Assembly: GCA_964536565.1 (NCBI GenBank)
Contig: CAZHXK010000048.1
Location: forward strand, 1-9,197
Direction: 5' to 3'
Origin: GCA-002688135 sp964536565
GTDB taxonomy: Bacteria; Patescibacteriota; Patescibacteriia; Magasanikbacterales; GCA-002688135
Length of the DNA: 9,197 nucleotides
Part shown: positions 1 through 6,878 of the stretch, in pieces
How positions within the stretch are numbered: position 1 is the stretch's first letter
Layout: every line of letters begins with the position of its first letter
Notes under the pieces: model-generated
The model's input: the letters and a program-made list of their open reading frames with translations, nothing else
What the model was told of the DNA's origin: nothing
The model's database searches: none
Translations under genes and position numbers: made by a program

Positions 1-5
1 TACTC

Positions 6-869
6 TTGCCAAAGAACCTTCCGAGGATGCCGGTTTTGCCGACACAACTATTTGGTGATTCGGTTCAGGACAGTGAGTATGAATTCGAACTGCCTGCTCG
101 CATGAAGACTAGGGTGAGGGTGACGAGTGTAGATAAGCTGAAACGTCACATGGGAACACCGGTTGAGAAGGTTAGTGCGAAGCATAAAGTTGTCATGAAT
201 TTCGACTTTAAGGCCTCGACACTTGATCCCAGCAATGCGGCTGAGGTTGTAGAAGTTCTGGAGTCATGTGACTGGTTTGACGCGACGGCATTTATGTCAT
301 TCAGTACATTTCGGAAACAGACGATTAATCATCCGAAATTTGTTGGGTACGCGATTCATCTTATACGCCGGTGTGGTTGTGCATCTACGCTAAAGGGATA
401 TTACGGATTTCTTGCGAGATACTGTCCTGAGATTGCGAATAATAAGTTTTTCTCTCGAATGCGGGAGCCGCTCGATACGATGACGTGCTACGAGGAGCTT
501 CAGAGGTTTGAATGGATGCTCACGGACGAGTATCGGAATCGGAAGCTGAGTATGGAGACTGCTCGTGGTTTATGGCGTGGTCTTGGTGGTTTGGATCCGG
601 TTCCTGATCCAGAGTCTATAGTTCTCCGTCGTGTTCTTGCTGAGAAACTGAATTGCGTTTTGGAGACACTTACGCCCAGAGAGGAGAGGGTTATCCGGAT
701 GCGGTTTGGACTAGGGCTTGATTATGTGGATCACACTCTTACGGAAGTTGCTGCTCATGAGCATGTGACACGAGAACGTATTCGTCAGATTGAGTCTAAG
801 ACTTTGCGGAAGTTGAGGCATCCGAGTCGCATCAGACAGTTAAAGGACTTTACCGATTTTTCGGATTAG
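6..869 (+). CDS. Sigma-70 region 4 protein lacking a recognisable region 2
   Basis: A 287-residue reading from a TTG at 6. The frame stays open to the window edge, so the true start may lie upstream or at the ATG at 27; no Shine-Dalgarno decides it. Residues about 208-281 match the C-terminal region 4 of housekeeping sigma factors: TLTPREERVIRMRFGLG (222-238, region 4.1), a helix-turn-helix at about 246-269 with VTRERIRQIESKTLRKLR (recognition helix of 4.2), and the RHPSR tail typical of RpoD. In RpoD this module reads the -35 element and binds the beta flap. The first 200 residues show no region 2 motifs for -10 recognition or core binding, and I do not recognise them; they are helical in character with CxC near 123-125. 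Arginine codon use differs from the neighbours (14 of 29 are CGG or AGG). It could be a regulator, a divergent sigma factor or a phage-derived protein. The domain call is firm; the role is unknown. Confidence 0.8.
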   Translation: MPKNLPRMPVLPTQLFGDSVQDSEYEFELPARMKTRVRVTSVDKLKRHMGTPVEKVSAKHKVVMNFDFKASTLDPSNAAEVVEVLESCDWFDATAFMSFSTFRKQTINHPKFVGYAIHLIRRCGCASTLKGYYGFLARYCPEIANNKFFSRMREPLDTMTCYEELQRFEWMLTDEYRNRKLSMETARGLWRGLGGLDPVPDPESIVLRRVLAEKLNCVLETLTPREERVIRMRFGLGLDYVDHTLTEVAAHEHVTRERIRQIESKTLRKLRHPSRIRQLKDFTDFSD

Positions 870-870
870 T

Positions 871-915
871 ACCCCTGTTATCAGCTGTACGCAGCTTGAT
901 AATGGGGTTTTTTTT
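871..915 (+). terminator. Intrinsic terminator after the sigma region 4 gene
   Basis: ACCCC (871-875) pairs with GGGGT (904-908), TTATCA (878-883) with TGATAA (897-902), and GCTG (884-887) with CAGC (892-895) around a TACG tetraloop, with a one-base bulge and a small internal mismatch. Eight T residues follow (908-915). It starts two bases after the stop codon, so it separates this gene from secA. Confidence 0.93.
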
Positions 916-919
916 ATAC

Positions 920-948
920 TCGACATGTATGTGTCATCGTGCTACATT
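920..948 (+). promoter_or_regulatory. Promoter for secA, extended -10 type
   Basis: The -35 is TCGACA (920-925), five of six to consensus. The -10 is TACATT (943-948) with 17 bases between them, and a TG dinucleotide at 940-941 gives the TGN extended -10. Transcription would begin near 955, leaving a leader of about 50 bases before the ATG at 1005. It lies directly behind the preceding terminator, which supports it as the start of a new unit. Confidence 0.72.
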
Positions 949-970
949 AGTGTCTCTGATTTAGCATATT

Positions 971-992
971 CATTCCCTTATTTCAGGGAATG
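971..992 (+). promoter_or_regulatory. Leader hairpin covering the SD-like sequence of secA
   Basis: CATTCCCT (971-978) is a perfect reverse complement of AGGGAATG (985-992) with a six-base loop. The right arm holds AGGGA, the only Shine-Dalgarno-like run in the leader, and also an in-frame ATG at 990. The next in-frame ATG is at 1005, 15 bases beyond AGGGA, in an unstructured AT-rich stretch. The hairpin is not followed by a T run, so it is not a terminator. A translational control role is inferred; the pairing is directly visible. Confidence 0.6.
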
Positions 993-1004
993 GTAATTAT
1001 TATT

Positions 1005-3719
1005 ATGAAGAAAATATTATCAGCCGTATTTGGTGACCCGATTGCAAAAGAAATATCTAACTTGCAGCGAGAGATTGGTCGCGTTAATGAATTAGAAGAC
1101 GAGTTCAAGAGATTAACTGACATAGAACTTCGTCAAAAAACTGATGAGTTTAAAAAGCGCCTCGCTGATGGCGATTCTTTTGATTCAATTGTGTACGAAG
1201 CTTTTGCTACGGTACGAGAAACGGCTGTTCGTGTGTTGGGTCAACGACACTATGATGTGCAGCTTGTTGGTGGACTTGTTTTGATTCGTGGTGATATTGC
1301 TGAAATGAGAACTGGAGAAGGTAAAACACTGACGTCCACGTTGGCGACATATACGAGTGCACTTTCAGGAAAGGGTGTGCATCTTGTGACGCCAAATGAC
1401 TATTTGGCAAAACGAGATGCTGTGTGGATGGGAGAGCTGTTAGCTGCGTTGGGGTTGAGTGTTGGTTGTGTACAGTCTCAGCAGGAGTCATTCATTTACG
1501 ATGCAACATATAAACCAGAAACGCCCGAGGAAGATGATGAGCATGATTCTACTGCTTCGTTTAAAGTGGAGATGGAATACTTGCGACCGTGTAACCGGAA
1601 AGAAGCATACGCAGCGGACGTCACATATGGAACGAATAATGAGTTTGGGTTTGACTATTTGAGGGATAACATGGCGATGCGAACAGACATGATGGTACAG
1701 CGTCCTTTACATCATGCGATCATCGATGAGATCGATTCTATTTTAGTTGATGAGGCTCGTACGCCATTGATTATTTCTGCTCCTGCGCAGGAGGGGACAG
1801 ATCAGTATTATCGTTACGCTCAGATTGTCCGTGCCTTGAAGGAGGAAGAACATTACACAATTGATGAGAAGGCACGCAGTTCGATTTTAACGAGTGATGG
1901 TATTGAAGCCATTGAGCGAGCTCTTGGTTTGGAAAATTTATACACAGAGGCTGGCATGCAAGTGGTACATCACATTGAGAATGCTCTTAAGGCGTATGCA
2001 ATTTTCAAGAATGATAAGGATTACGTTGTGCAGGGTGGGGAGATTGTGATCGTTGATGAGTTTACTGGGCGCATGATGTATGGACGTCGTTATTCTGAGG
2101 GGTTGCATCAGGCGATTGAGGCGAAGGAGGGTGTACCGATTCAGCGAGAGTCTGAGACACTGGCTACAATTACCTTTCAAAATTATTTCCGCATGTACAA
2201 GAAGTTGTCTGGGATGACGGGTACTGCTGAAACGGAAGCGGAGGAATTTGGGAAGATCTATGGGTTGGATGTGTTTTCAATTCCAACTAATCGTCCTGTG
2301 CAACGTAAGGATCTGCAAGATAGAATTTTTTCAAGTGAACGCGGGAAGTTTACTGCTGTAATTCGTGAGATTAAGGAACGTACGGCTACAGGTCAGCCAA
2401 TTCTGGTTGGTACTGCTTCGATTGAAAAGAATGAAGTGTTCTCTGATATGTTGGATAAGGCTGGTGTTGATCATGAAGTTTTAAATGCGAAGAATCACGA
2501 GCGCGAGGCTCAGATTGTGGCACAAGCAGGAAAACCTGGTGCGGTGACTGTTGCGACGAACATGGCTGGTCGTGGTGTTGATATTGTGTTTGGTGGTAAT
2601 CCTCCAGTGAAGGAGGATGCAGAAAAAGTTAAGGCTGCTGGTGGATTAGCAGTGATTGCGACAGAGCGTCATGATTCTCGACGAATTGATAATCAGTTGC
2701 GTGGTCGTTCTGGTCGTCAGGGTGATCCTGGGATGAGTCAGTTTTATATTTCAGTCGAGGATGATTTGATGCGTATTTTTGGAAGTGATCGATTGAAGAA
2801 TGTGATGCAGAAATTAAATTTTCCTGAGGACATGCCTATTGAGAATGGTATAGTATCTAAATCTCTTGAGACGGCACAGCATAAGGTTGAATCTCATAAC
2901 TATGACATTCGAAAACATTTGCTTGAATATGATGATGTCTTGAATCGTCATCGTACGGCAGTGTATGAGAAGCGATATAAGATTTTGATGTTGGCTGATT
3001 CAGATGAAGAAGCTGAGTGGAGTAAGTTGAATGATTTGGCGTTGCAGACAATCCATCGTGAATTTAAGCGATTGGTGGATATTCATACACAGCAGGAAGA
3101 TGGATCGTGGGATGTTGATGGACTGGTGGATTCACTCCGTTTGGTGATGCCTTTGCCAGAAGACCTGAATCAGCAGATTAGTGCATTGCATACGGATGTG
3201 AAGGATGCGGAGAAACAGATTGCATCAGTACAAGCAGTTGTGGATGTGCTTATTGGCATCGCAGATAGTTCGTATGAGGTGTTGCGAGGAAAGATTGGTG
3301 AACCTCGACATATGGCGGAGATTGAAAAGAATGCGATGTTGAGAGCGATTGATTCGCTCTGGGTTGAGCATTTGGTCGCAGTTCGTTATTTGAGAAATTC
3401 AATTGGATTGCAAGGGTACGGTCAGCGTGATCCTCTTATTGAGTACAAAAAAATTGCGTTTAACATGTACAATGATTTGATGTCAGCTATTGACAATGAA
3501 ATTACATCGACGTTGTTTAGGATTGGGCATGCGACAATTGAAGCTAAAGGCTTGATGGATCGAGTTGGTGTGACAATGGCAGGCGCAGCGAAGATCATGG
3601 GAGGCAAAAAGTTGGCTGCTCAGTCTTCTAAGGACACAGGATCATCTACTGAGCGTGTTGGTCGTAACGAACCGTGTCCGTGTGGTTCTGGAAAGAAGTA
3701 TAAGAAGTGTCATGGGTAG
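1005..3719 (+). CDS. secA: SecA, preprotein translocase motor ATPase
   Basis: SecA couples ATP hydrolysis to pushing unfolded preproteins through SecYEG at the inner face of the membrane. From the ATG at 1005 it is 904 residues. I prefer this to the ATG at 990 because MKKILSAVFGDP aligns with normal SecA N-termini and 990 lies inside the leader hairpin. Walker A is MRTGEGKT (101-108). Walker B and its extension are IIDEIDSILVDEARTP (239-254), followed by TGTAETE (405-411), motif V NMAGRGVDIVFGG (519-531), the arginine finger region DNQLRGRSGRQGDPG (562-576), and SLWVEHL in the helical scaffold (784-790). The C-terminus carries the zinc motif CPCGSGKKYKKCH (891-903) that in other SecAs binds SecB or ribosomes. 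An acidic insert (about 170-182, rich in E and D) precedes the conserved YGTNNEFGFDYLRDN. Motif V has V where T is usual. It is transcribed from its own promoter; no clear terminator separates it from secD, so some read-through is possible. Confidence 0.98.
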   Translation: MKKILSAVFGDPIAKEISNLQREIGRVNELEDEFKRLTDIELRQKTDEFKKRLADGDSFDSIVYEAFATVRETAVRVLGQRHYDVQLVGGLVLIRGDIAEMRTGEGKTLTSTLATYTSALSGKGVHLVTPNDYLAKRDAVWMGELLAALGLSVGCVQSQQESFIYDATYKPETPEEDDEHDSTASFKVEMEYLRPCNRKEAYAADVTYGTNNEFGFDYLRDNMAMRTDMMVQRPLHHAIIDEIDSILVDEARTPLIISAPAQEGTDQYYRYAQIVRALKEEEHYTIDEKARSSILTSDGIEAIERALGLENLYTEAGMQVVHHIENALKAYAIFKNDKDYVVQGGEIVIVDEFTGRMMYGRRYSEGLHQAIEAKEGVPIQRESETLATITFQNYFRMYKKLSGMTGTAETEAEEFGKIYGLDVFSIPTNRPVQRKDLQDRIFSSERGKFTAVIREIKERTATGQPILVGTASIEKNEVFSDMLDKAGVDHEVLNAKNHEREAQIVAQAGKPGAVTVATNMAGRGVDIVFGGNPPVKEDAEKVKAAGGLAVIATERHDSRRIDNQLRGRSGRQGDPGMSQFYISVEDDLMRIFGSDRLKNVMQKLNFPEDMPIENGIVSKSLETAQHKVESHNYDIRKHLLEYDDVLNRHRTAVYEKRYKILMLADSDEEAEWSKLNDLALQTIHREFKRLVDIHTQQEDGSWDVDGLVDSLRLVMPLPEDLNQQISALHTDVKDAEKQIASVQAVVDVLIGIADSSYEVLRGKIGEPRHMAEIEKNAMLRAIDSLWVEHLVAVRYLRNSIGLQGYGQRDPLIEYKKIAFNMYNDLMSAIDNEITSTLFRIGHATIEAKGLMDRVGVTMAGAAKIMGGKKLAAQSSKDTGSSTERVGRNEPCPCGSGKKYKKCHG

Positions 3720-3736
3720 ATATGTCTATGGATGTT

Positions 3737-3788
3737 CAGTGTGAATTGTTTTTGATTTGTCCACTTTGACCTGAAATGATTCACATTG
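3737..3788 (+). repeat. Inverted repeat flanking the secD -35, candidate operator
   Basis: CAGTGTGAAT (3737-3746) and ATTCACATTG (3779-3788) are inverted copies matching at nine of ten positions. The arm centres are 42 bases apart, about four helical turns. The right arm fills the space between -35 and -10 and the left lies upstream of the -35. The placement suits a dimeric or looping regulator, but an arm of this length can arise by chance and no regulator is known. Confidence 0.3.
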
Positions 3789-3794
3789 TATAAT
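3766..3794 (+). promoter_or_regulatory. Promoter for secDF, near consensus
   Basis: TTGACC (3766-3771) and a perfect TATAAT (3789-3794) are 17 bases apart, the strongest sigma-70 type promoter in the window. A start about seven bases past the -10 falls at 3801-3802, only four or five bases before the secD ATG at 3806, so the message should be effectively leaderless. No Shine-Dalgarno is present in the space available. Confidence 0.85.
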
Positions 3795-3805
3795 CGTCTC
3801 GATTT

Positions 3806-5893
3806 ATGCAAGATAAAAAACAGCCAAATTGGCAAATAAAACAGGTAAGTCGCTCGACAGTACGTTGGGTGGTTTTTGGTATTGTGCTTCTTTTGGGAGC
3901 GACAGTCATATTTGATTTCCCAGAACAGTATAATAAGGGAGTATCACATATTGAAGAACGTTATGGTTTTGCTTTACCGAAGGTAGAAAAGCAGAGTCCG
4001 TTTGTGTTGGGGTTGGATTTGAAGGGTGGAGCTCATTTGGTGTACGAAGCTGATGTAACTGATATTCCAGAGTTAGAACAGCGTAGTGCGGTAGATGGTG
4101 TTCGAGATGTGATTGAACGTCGTGTTAACTCGTTAGGAGTTGCAGAGCCTGTGCTTCAGACAAATAAGTCTGGAGAGCGATGGCGCGTTATTGTTGAGTT
4201 GGCCGGTGTGAATAATGTAAAGGAAGCGATTGATGCGATTGGTGAAACACCCGTACTTGAGTTTAAGGAATTATCTGATGAGCCTCCGCGAGATTTAACT
4301 GCAGAGGAAAAATCGGATTTGAAGGAACAGAACGTTCAGGAACTTGAGCGAGCTCAGGATTTATTGAATAAAATCAGAGTTGAAGGGGAAGAATTTGAGA
4401 ATATTGCGAATGCTAATTCTCAGGACGTGCGGTCACGTGATAATGGAGGGCTCGTAGGATTTGTTCGAGAAGAGGGGGTTTATGAAGACTTGGTAGCTGC
4501 GGTGAAGTGGGATGCTGAAGGAGTAGTGCATCCTCGTTTGGTTGAAAATGAAGAGGGACATAATATTGTACGTCTTAATTCAGTTGATCGGGATGGGAAA
4601 GAGTATGGTGTGGCTCATATTCTATTGTGTCACAATGATTCCCCACAGGGGTGTAATTTTGATAGGGGATTGTTAGATGCTCGTGCCGCTGCTGATGGAG
4701 CTTATAATGCGGTTCTTGGTGCAGGACATTTAAGTGTTACAAAATTTCAGGATCTAGCTAAGGGTCTCTCTAATGAGCCGGGGGCTGAGACAAACGGAGG
4801 AGACTTTGGTTATGTATCTGCTGGACAGCTTCCGACTGAGATCGAGAACTTCGTGATGAGTGCTAAGAATGGTGACGTATCTCAACCCATTGAATCCCCA
4901 TTTGGATATCACATCGTTTACAAATACGATGAACGACAACTTGCGCTGTATAACTTGTCTCGTATTTTGATCACTAAGACGTCTGAAAATGATGTTTTAC
5001 CTCAGAATGAACGATGGGCGACAACAGGTTTGTCTGGAAAGCAGTTAGATCGAGCTAATTTGCAGTTTGATCAGAGTGGTCAGCCTATTGTGGGTATTAC
5101 GTTTAATGATGAGGGTCGTCAGTTGTTTGCCGATCTTACAACACGAAATGTTGGTAGTTTGATTGCAATTTTCTTGGATGGTGAACCTATTAGTATTCCT
5201 CAGGTGAATCAACCGATTCCTGGAGGTAATGCGGTCATTCAAGGTAACTTTACGGTTGAATCAGCTAAGACGCTTGCGCAGCGATTAAACGCTGGTGCGC
5301 TTCCTGTGCCTGTTGATTTGGTAAGTCAGTCAACAGTTGGTGCGTCACTCGGTGGCGAGACCTTGGAGAAGAGCGTGCAAGCTGGTTTAATTGGATTGCT
5401 GTTGGTGGTTATATTCATGATTGGTTTCTATCGCTTACCTGGATTGATTTCGTCAGTATCACTCGTTCTGTATTTGTTGTTAGTACTTGCTGTCTTTAAG
5501 ATCATTCCTGTTACGCTTACGGCAGCTTCTATTGCTGGGCTTGTGTTGTCTCTCGGAATGGCTATTGATGCGAACATTCTGGTTTTTGAGCGGATGAAGG
5601 AGGAGTTGCAAGACGGTAATTCTCTATCTGCTTCTCTGGAGGAAGGATTTACGCGTGCATGGTTTGCGATTCGTGCGTCTAATATCTCGAGTGCAATCAC
5701 TGCAGTGATTTTGATTTATCTTTCTACAAGTATTGTGAAGGGATTTGCGGTAACACTTTTGATTGGTATTGCGATGAGTGTGTTTACTGCGGTGACTATT
5801 ACAAGATATCTCATGCGATTTGTCGTTGGATTTACAGCGAACCGACCACTATGGTACTTGGGTTCTCCTGGTAAAAGCGATTCAGCAGAATAA
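3806..5893 (+). CDS. secD: SecD with an inserted parvulin (PpiC-type) foldase region
   Basis: SecD works with SecF as an ion-driven RND-type membrane complex that pulls preproteins from the outer face of SecYEG. The 695-residue protein has TM1 at about 19-37 and the SecD signature GLDLKGGAHLVYE (69-81). The first half of the P1 domain runs to ETPVLEFKEL (147-156). A foreign block follows (about 160-402), then P1 resumes at ATTGLSGKQLDRANLQFD (405-422). Five more membrane segments lie at about 522-541, 545-567, 570-590, 624-643 and 645-668, with GMAIDANILVFERMKEE (584-600) as the conserved TM4 motif. Short bacterial SecDs without such a block are a little over 400 residues, so the block explains the extra length. 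It contains a clear parvulin domain (GGDFGYVSAGQLP, 331-343; SPFGYHIVYK, 364-373). The ATG at 3806 is the only sensible start, just after the promoter. The stop is one base before secF. SecD identity is certain; isomerase activity is inferred. Confidence 0.97.
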   Translation: MQDKKQPNWQIKQVSRSTVRWVVFGIVLLLGATVIFDFPEQYNKGVSHIEERYGFALPKVEKQSPFVLGLDLKGGAHLVYEADVTDIPELEQRSAVDGVRDVIERRVNSLGVAEPVLQTNKSGERWRVIVELAGVNNVKEAIDAIGETPVLEFKELSDEPPRDLTAEEKSDLKEQNVQELERAQDLLNKIRVEGEEFENIANANSQDVRSRDNGGLVGFVREEGVYEDLVAAVKWDAEGVVHPRLVENEEGHNIVRLNSVDRDGKEYGVAHILLCHNDSPQGCNFDRGLLDARAAADGAYNAVLGAGHLSVTKFQDLAKGLSNEPGAETNGGDFGYVSAGQLPTEIENFVMSAKNGDVSQPIESPFGYHIVYKYDERQLALYNLSRILITKTSENDVLPQNERWATTGLSGKQLDRANLQFDQSGQPIVGITFNDEGRQLFADLTTRNVGSLIAIFLDGEPISIPQVNQPIPGGNAVIQGNFTVESAKTLAQRLNAGALPVPVDLVSQSTVGASLGGETLEKSVQAGLIGLLLVVIFMIGFYRLPGLISSVSLVLYLLLVLAVFKIIPVTLTAASIAGLVLSLGMAIDANILVFERMKEELQDGNSLSASLEEGFTRAWFAIRASNISSAITAVILIYLSTSIVKGFAVTLLIGIAMSVFTAVTITRYLMRFVVGFTANRPLWYLGSPGKSDSAE
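4283..5011 (+). other. Parvulin-like insert inside the SecD P1 domain
   Basis: Residues about 160-402 of SecD. Two units can be seen. Unit 1 (about 178-260) has a helix, then EFENIANANSQD (196-207), DNGGLVGFV (212-220) and GHNIVRL (251-257), but no HIL strand in front, so it looks degenerate. Unit 2 (about 268-375) is complete: VAHILL (269-274), a long helix, KFQDLAKGLSNEP (313-325), GGDFGYVSAGQLP (331-343) and FGYHIVYK (366-373). The paired histidines H271 and H369 sit where parvulins keep their active-site histidines. A further strand-like LSRILITK (384-391) resembles the start of another parvulin strand before SecD resumes. The topology of SecD places this block outside the membrane. Confidence 0.88.
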
Positions 5894-5894
5894 T

Positions 5895-6800
5895 ATGAAA
5901 ACATTCAACATCATTGGAAATAGAAAATATTGGTACTCGTTTTCAGCTATCGTCATTGGAGCGTGTGTTGCTGCTATGGCTATCTTCGGCTTCAATTTGG
6001 GTATTGATTTTACTGAGGGTGCGTTGGTTGAGTTAAACTTTGGCGATAATCGTCCATCCATTGAGGAGCTGCATAGTGTTCTGAGCTCTCAAGGTTTAGA
6101 GGATGGTACGGTTGTGTACCTGGGTGATGAGAGTACGTTGATGAGAACAAAGCCGTTGTCTGCTCCTGAACATAATGCGTTACTTGATTCATTGACTGAG
6201 GCGTTTGGTGAGGAGTCATATGTTGAAGCCCGTTTTGAGACTATTGGTCCTGCTATATCTGAGGAATTACGTCGTAAGTCTTTGAACATGGCCGTGGGAG
6301 TTATCTTTGCTATCATTTTATATCTTACATGGGTGTTTCGCAGTGTCTCAAAGCCTGTGTCTTCATGGAAGTATGGTGTTATTGCAGTATTGGCTCTGAT
6401 TCACGACGTGATTGTTCCAGCTGGGGCATTCGCATATTTGGGCCAATTCATGGGAGTACAGATCGACACGTTGTTTGTAACAGCTATGCTAACGGTTATG
6501 GGATTTAGTGTCCACGATACGATTGTGGTGTTTGATATGGTTCGTGAGACTATCGCTGATGGAGCTACGTCGTTTGAAACTGCTGTAAATGATAGTGTTA
6601 ACAAAACATTGTCTCGATCAATCAACACCTCACTTACAACATTAGTTGTGCTTGCATCGATCTACTTTTTGGGAGGGGAGAGTGTTCGTTTCTTCTCACT
6701 TGCGATGATGATCGGAATTATCACTGGAACGTATTCTTCTATCTTCTTTGCTTCTCCGTTGTTGGTAAGTTGGTACAATCGACAGTACAAGCGTTCATAA
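5895..6800 (+). CDS. secF: SecF, protein translocase subunit
   Basis: SecF is the partner of SecD in the proton- or sodium-driven export complex. From the ATG at 5895 it is 301 residues, a normal length. An upstream reading to 5820 overlaps secD and adds nothing that resembles SecF, so it is rejected. TM1 (about 14-33) is followed by GIDFTEG (36-42), a short outer domain (about 44-128), IGPAISEELRR (117-127), TM2 (131-149) and TM3 (160-182, including IHDVIVPAG at 169-177). TM4 carries GFSVHDTIVVFDMVRE (203-218), then NKTLSRSINTSLTTL (236-250) and TM5-TM6 (about 243-288). A histidine (207) sits where E. coli SecF has asparagine in GYSLND. The start is one base after the secD stop with no Shine-Dalgarno, which fits translational coupling and equal amounts of the two subunits. 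An intrinsic terminator follows. Confidence 0.97.
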   Translation: MKTFNIIGNRKYWYSFSAIVIGACVAAMAIFGFNLGIDFTEGALVELNFGDNRPSIEELHSVLSSQGLEDGTVVYLGDESTLMRTKPLSAPEHNALLDSLTEAFGEESYVEARFETIGPAISEELRRKSLNMAVGVIFAIILYLTWVFRSVSKPVSSWKYGVIAVLALIHDVIVPAGAFAYLGQFMGVQIDTLFVTAMLTVMGFSVHDTIVVFDMVRETIADGATSFETAVNDSVNKTLSRSINTSLTTLVVLASIYFLGGESVRFFSLAMMIGIITGTYSSIFFASPLLVSWYNRQYKRS

Positions 6801-6818
6801 TATTGACTCATAAGTCTC

Positions 6819-6841
6819 AAGCCGCCTGTTGGGCGGTTTTT
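6819..6841 (+). terminator. Intrinsic terminator after secF
   Basis: CCGCC (6822-6826) pairs with GGCGG (6832-6836) around a five-base TGTTG loop, extended outward by a G.T and two A-T pairs. A run of five T residues (6837-6841) follows. It lies 18 bases after the secF stop and ends the secDF unit. Confidence 0.9.
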
Positions 6842-6878
6842 GTGTATCTGATTGAGCAGGAGTTGGTGAATATACATC

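Noticed and set aside
990..1004. Upstream ATG for secA adding MVIII
   Set aside because: The codon is inside the leader hairpin, has no SD before it, and the extra residues are not typical of SecA. It cannot be fully excluded.
3720..3765. Possible terminator after secA
   Set aside because: Only four-base stems can be made (TAGA/TCTA near 3717, TTCA/TGAA near 3735), too weak for an intrinsic terminator even though some T-rich sequence follows.
5820..5894. 25-residue N-terminal extension of SecF
   Set aside because: It lies wholly within the secD C-terminal coding region and its residues do not resemble SecF. MKTFNIIGNRKYWY at 5895 is a normal SecF start.
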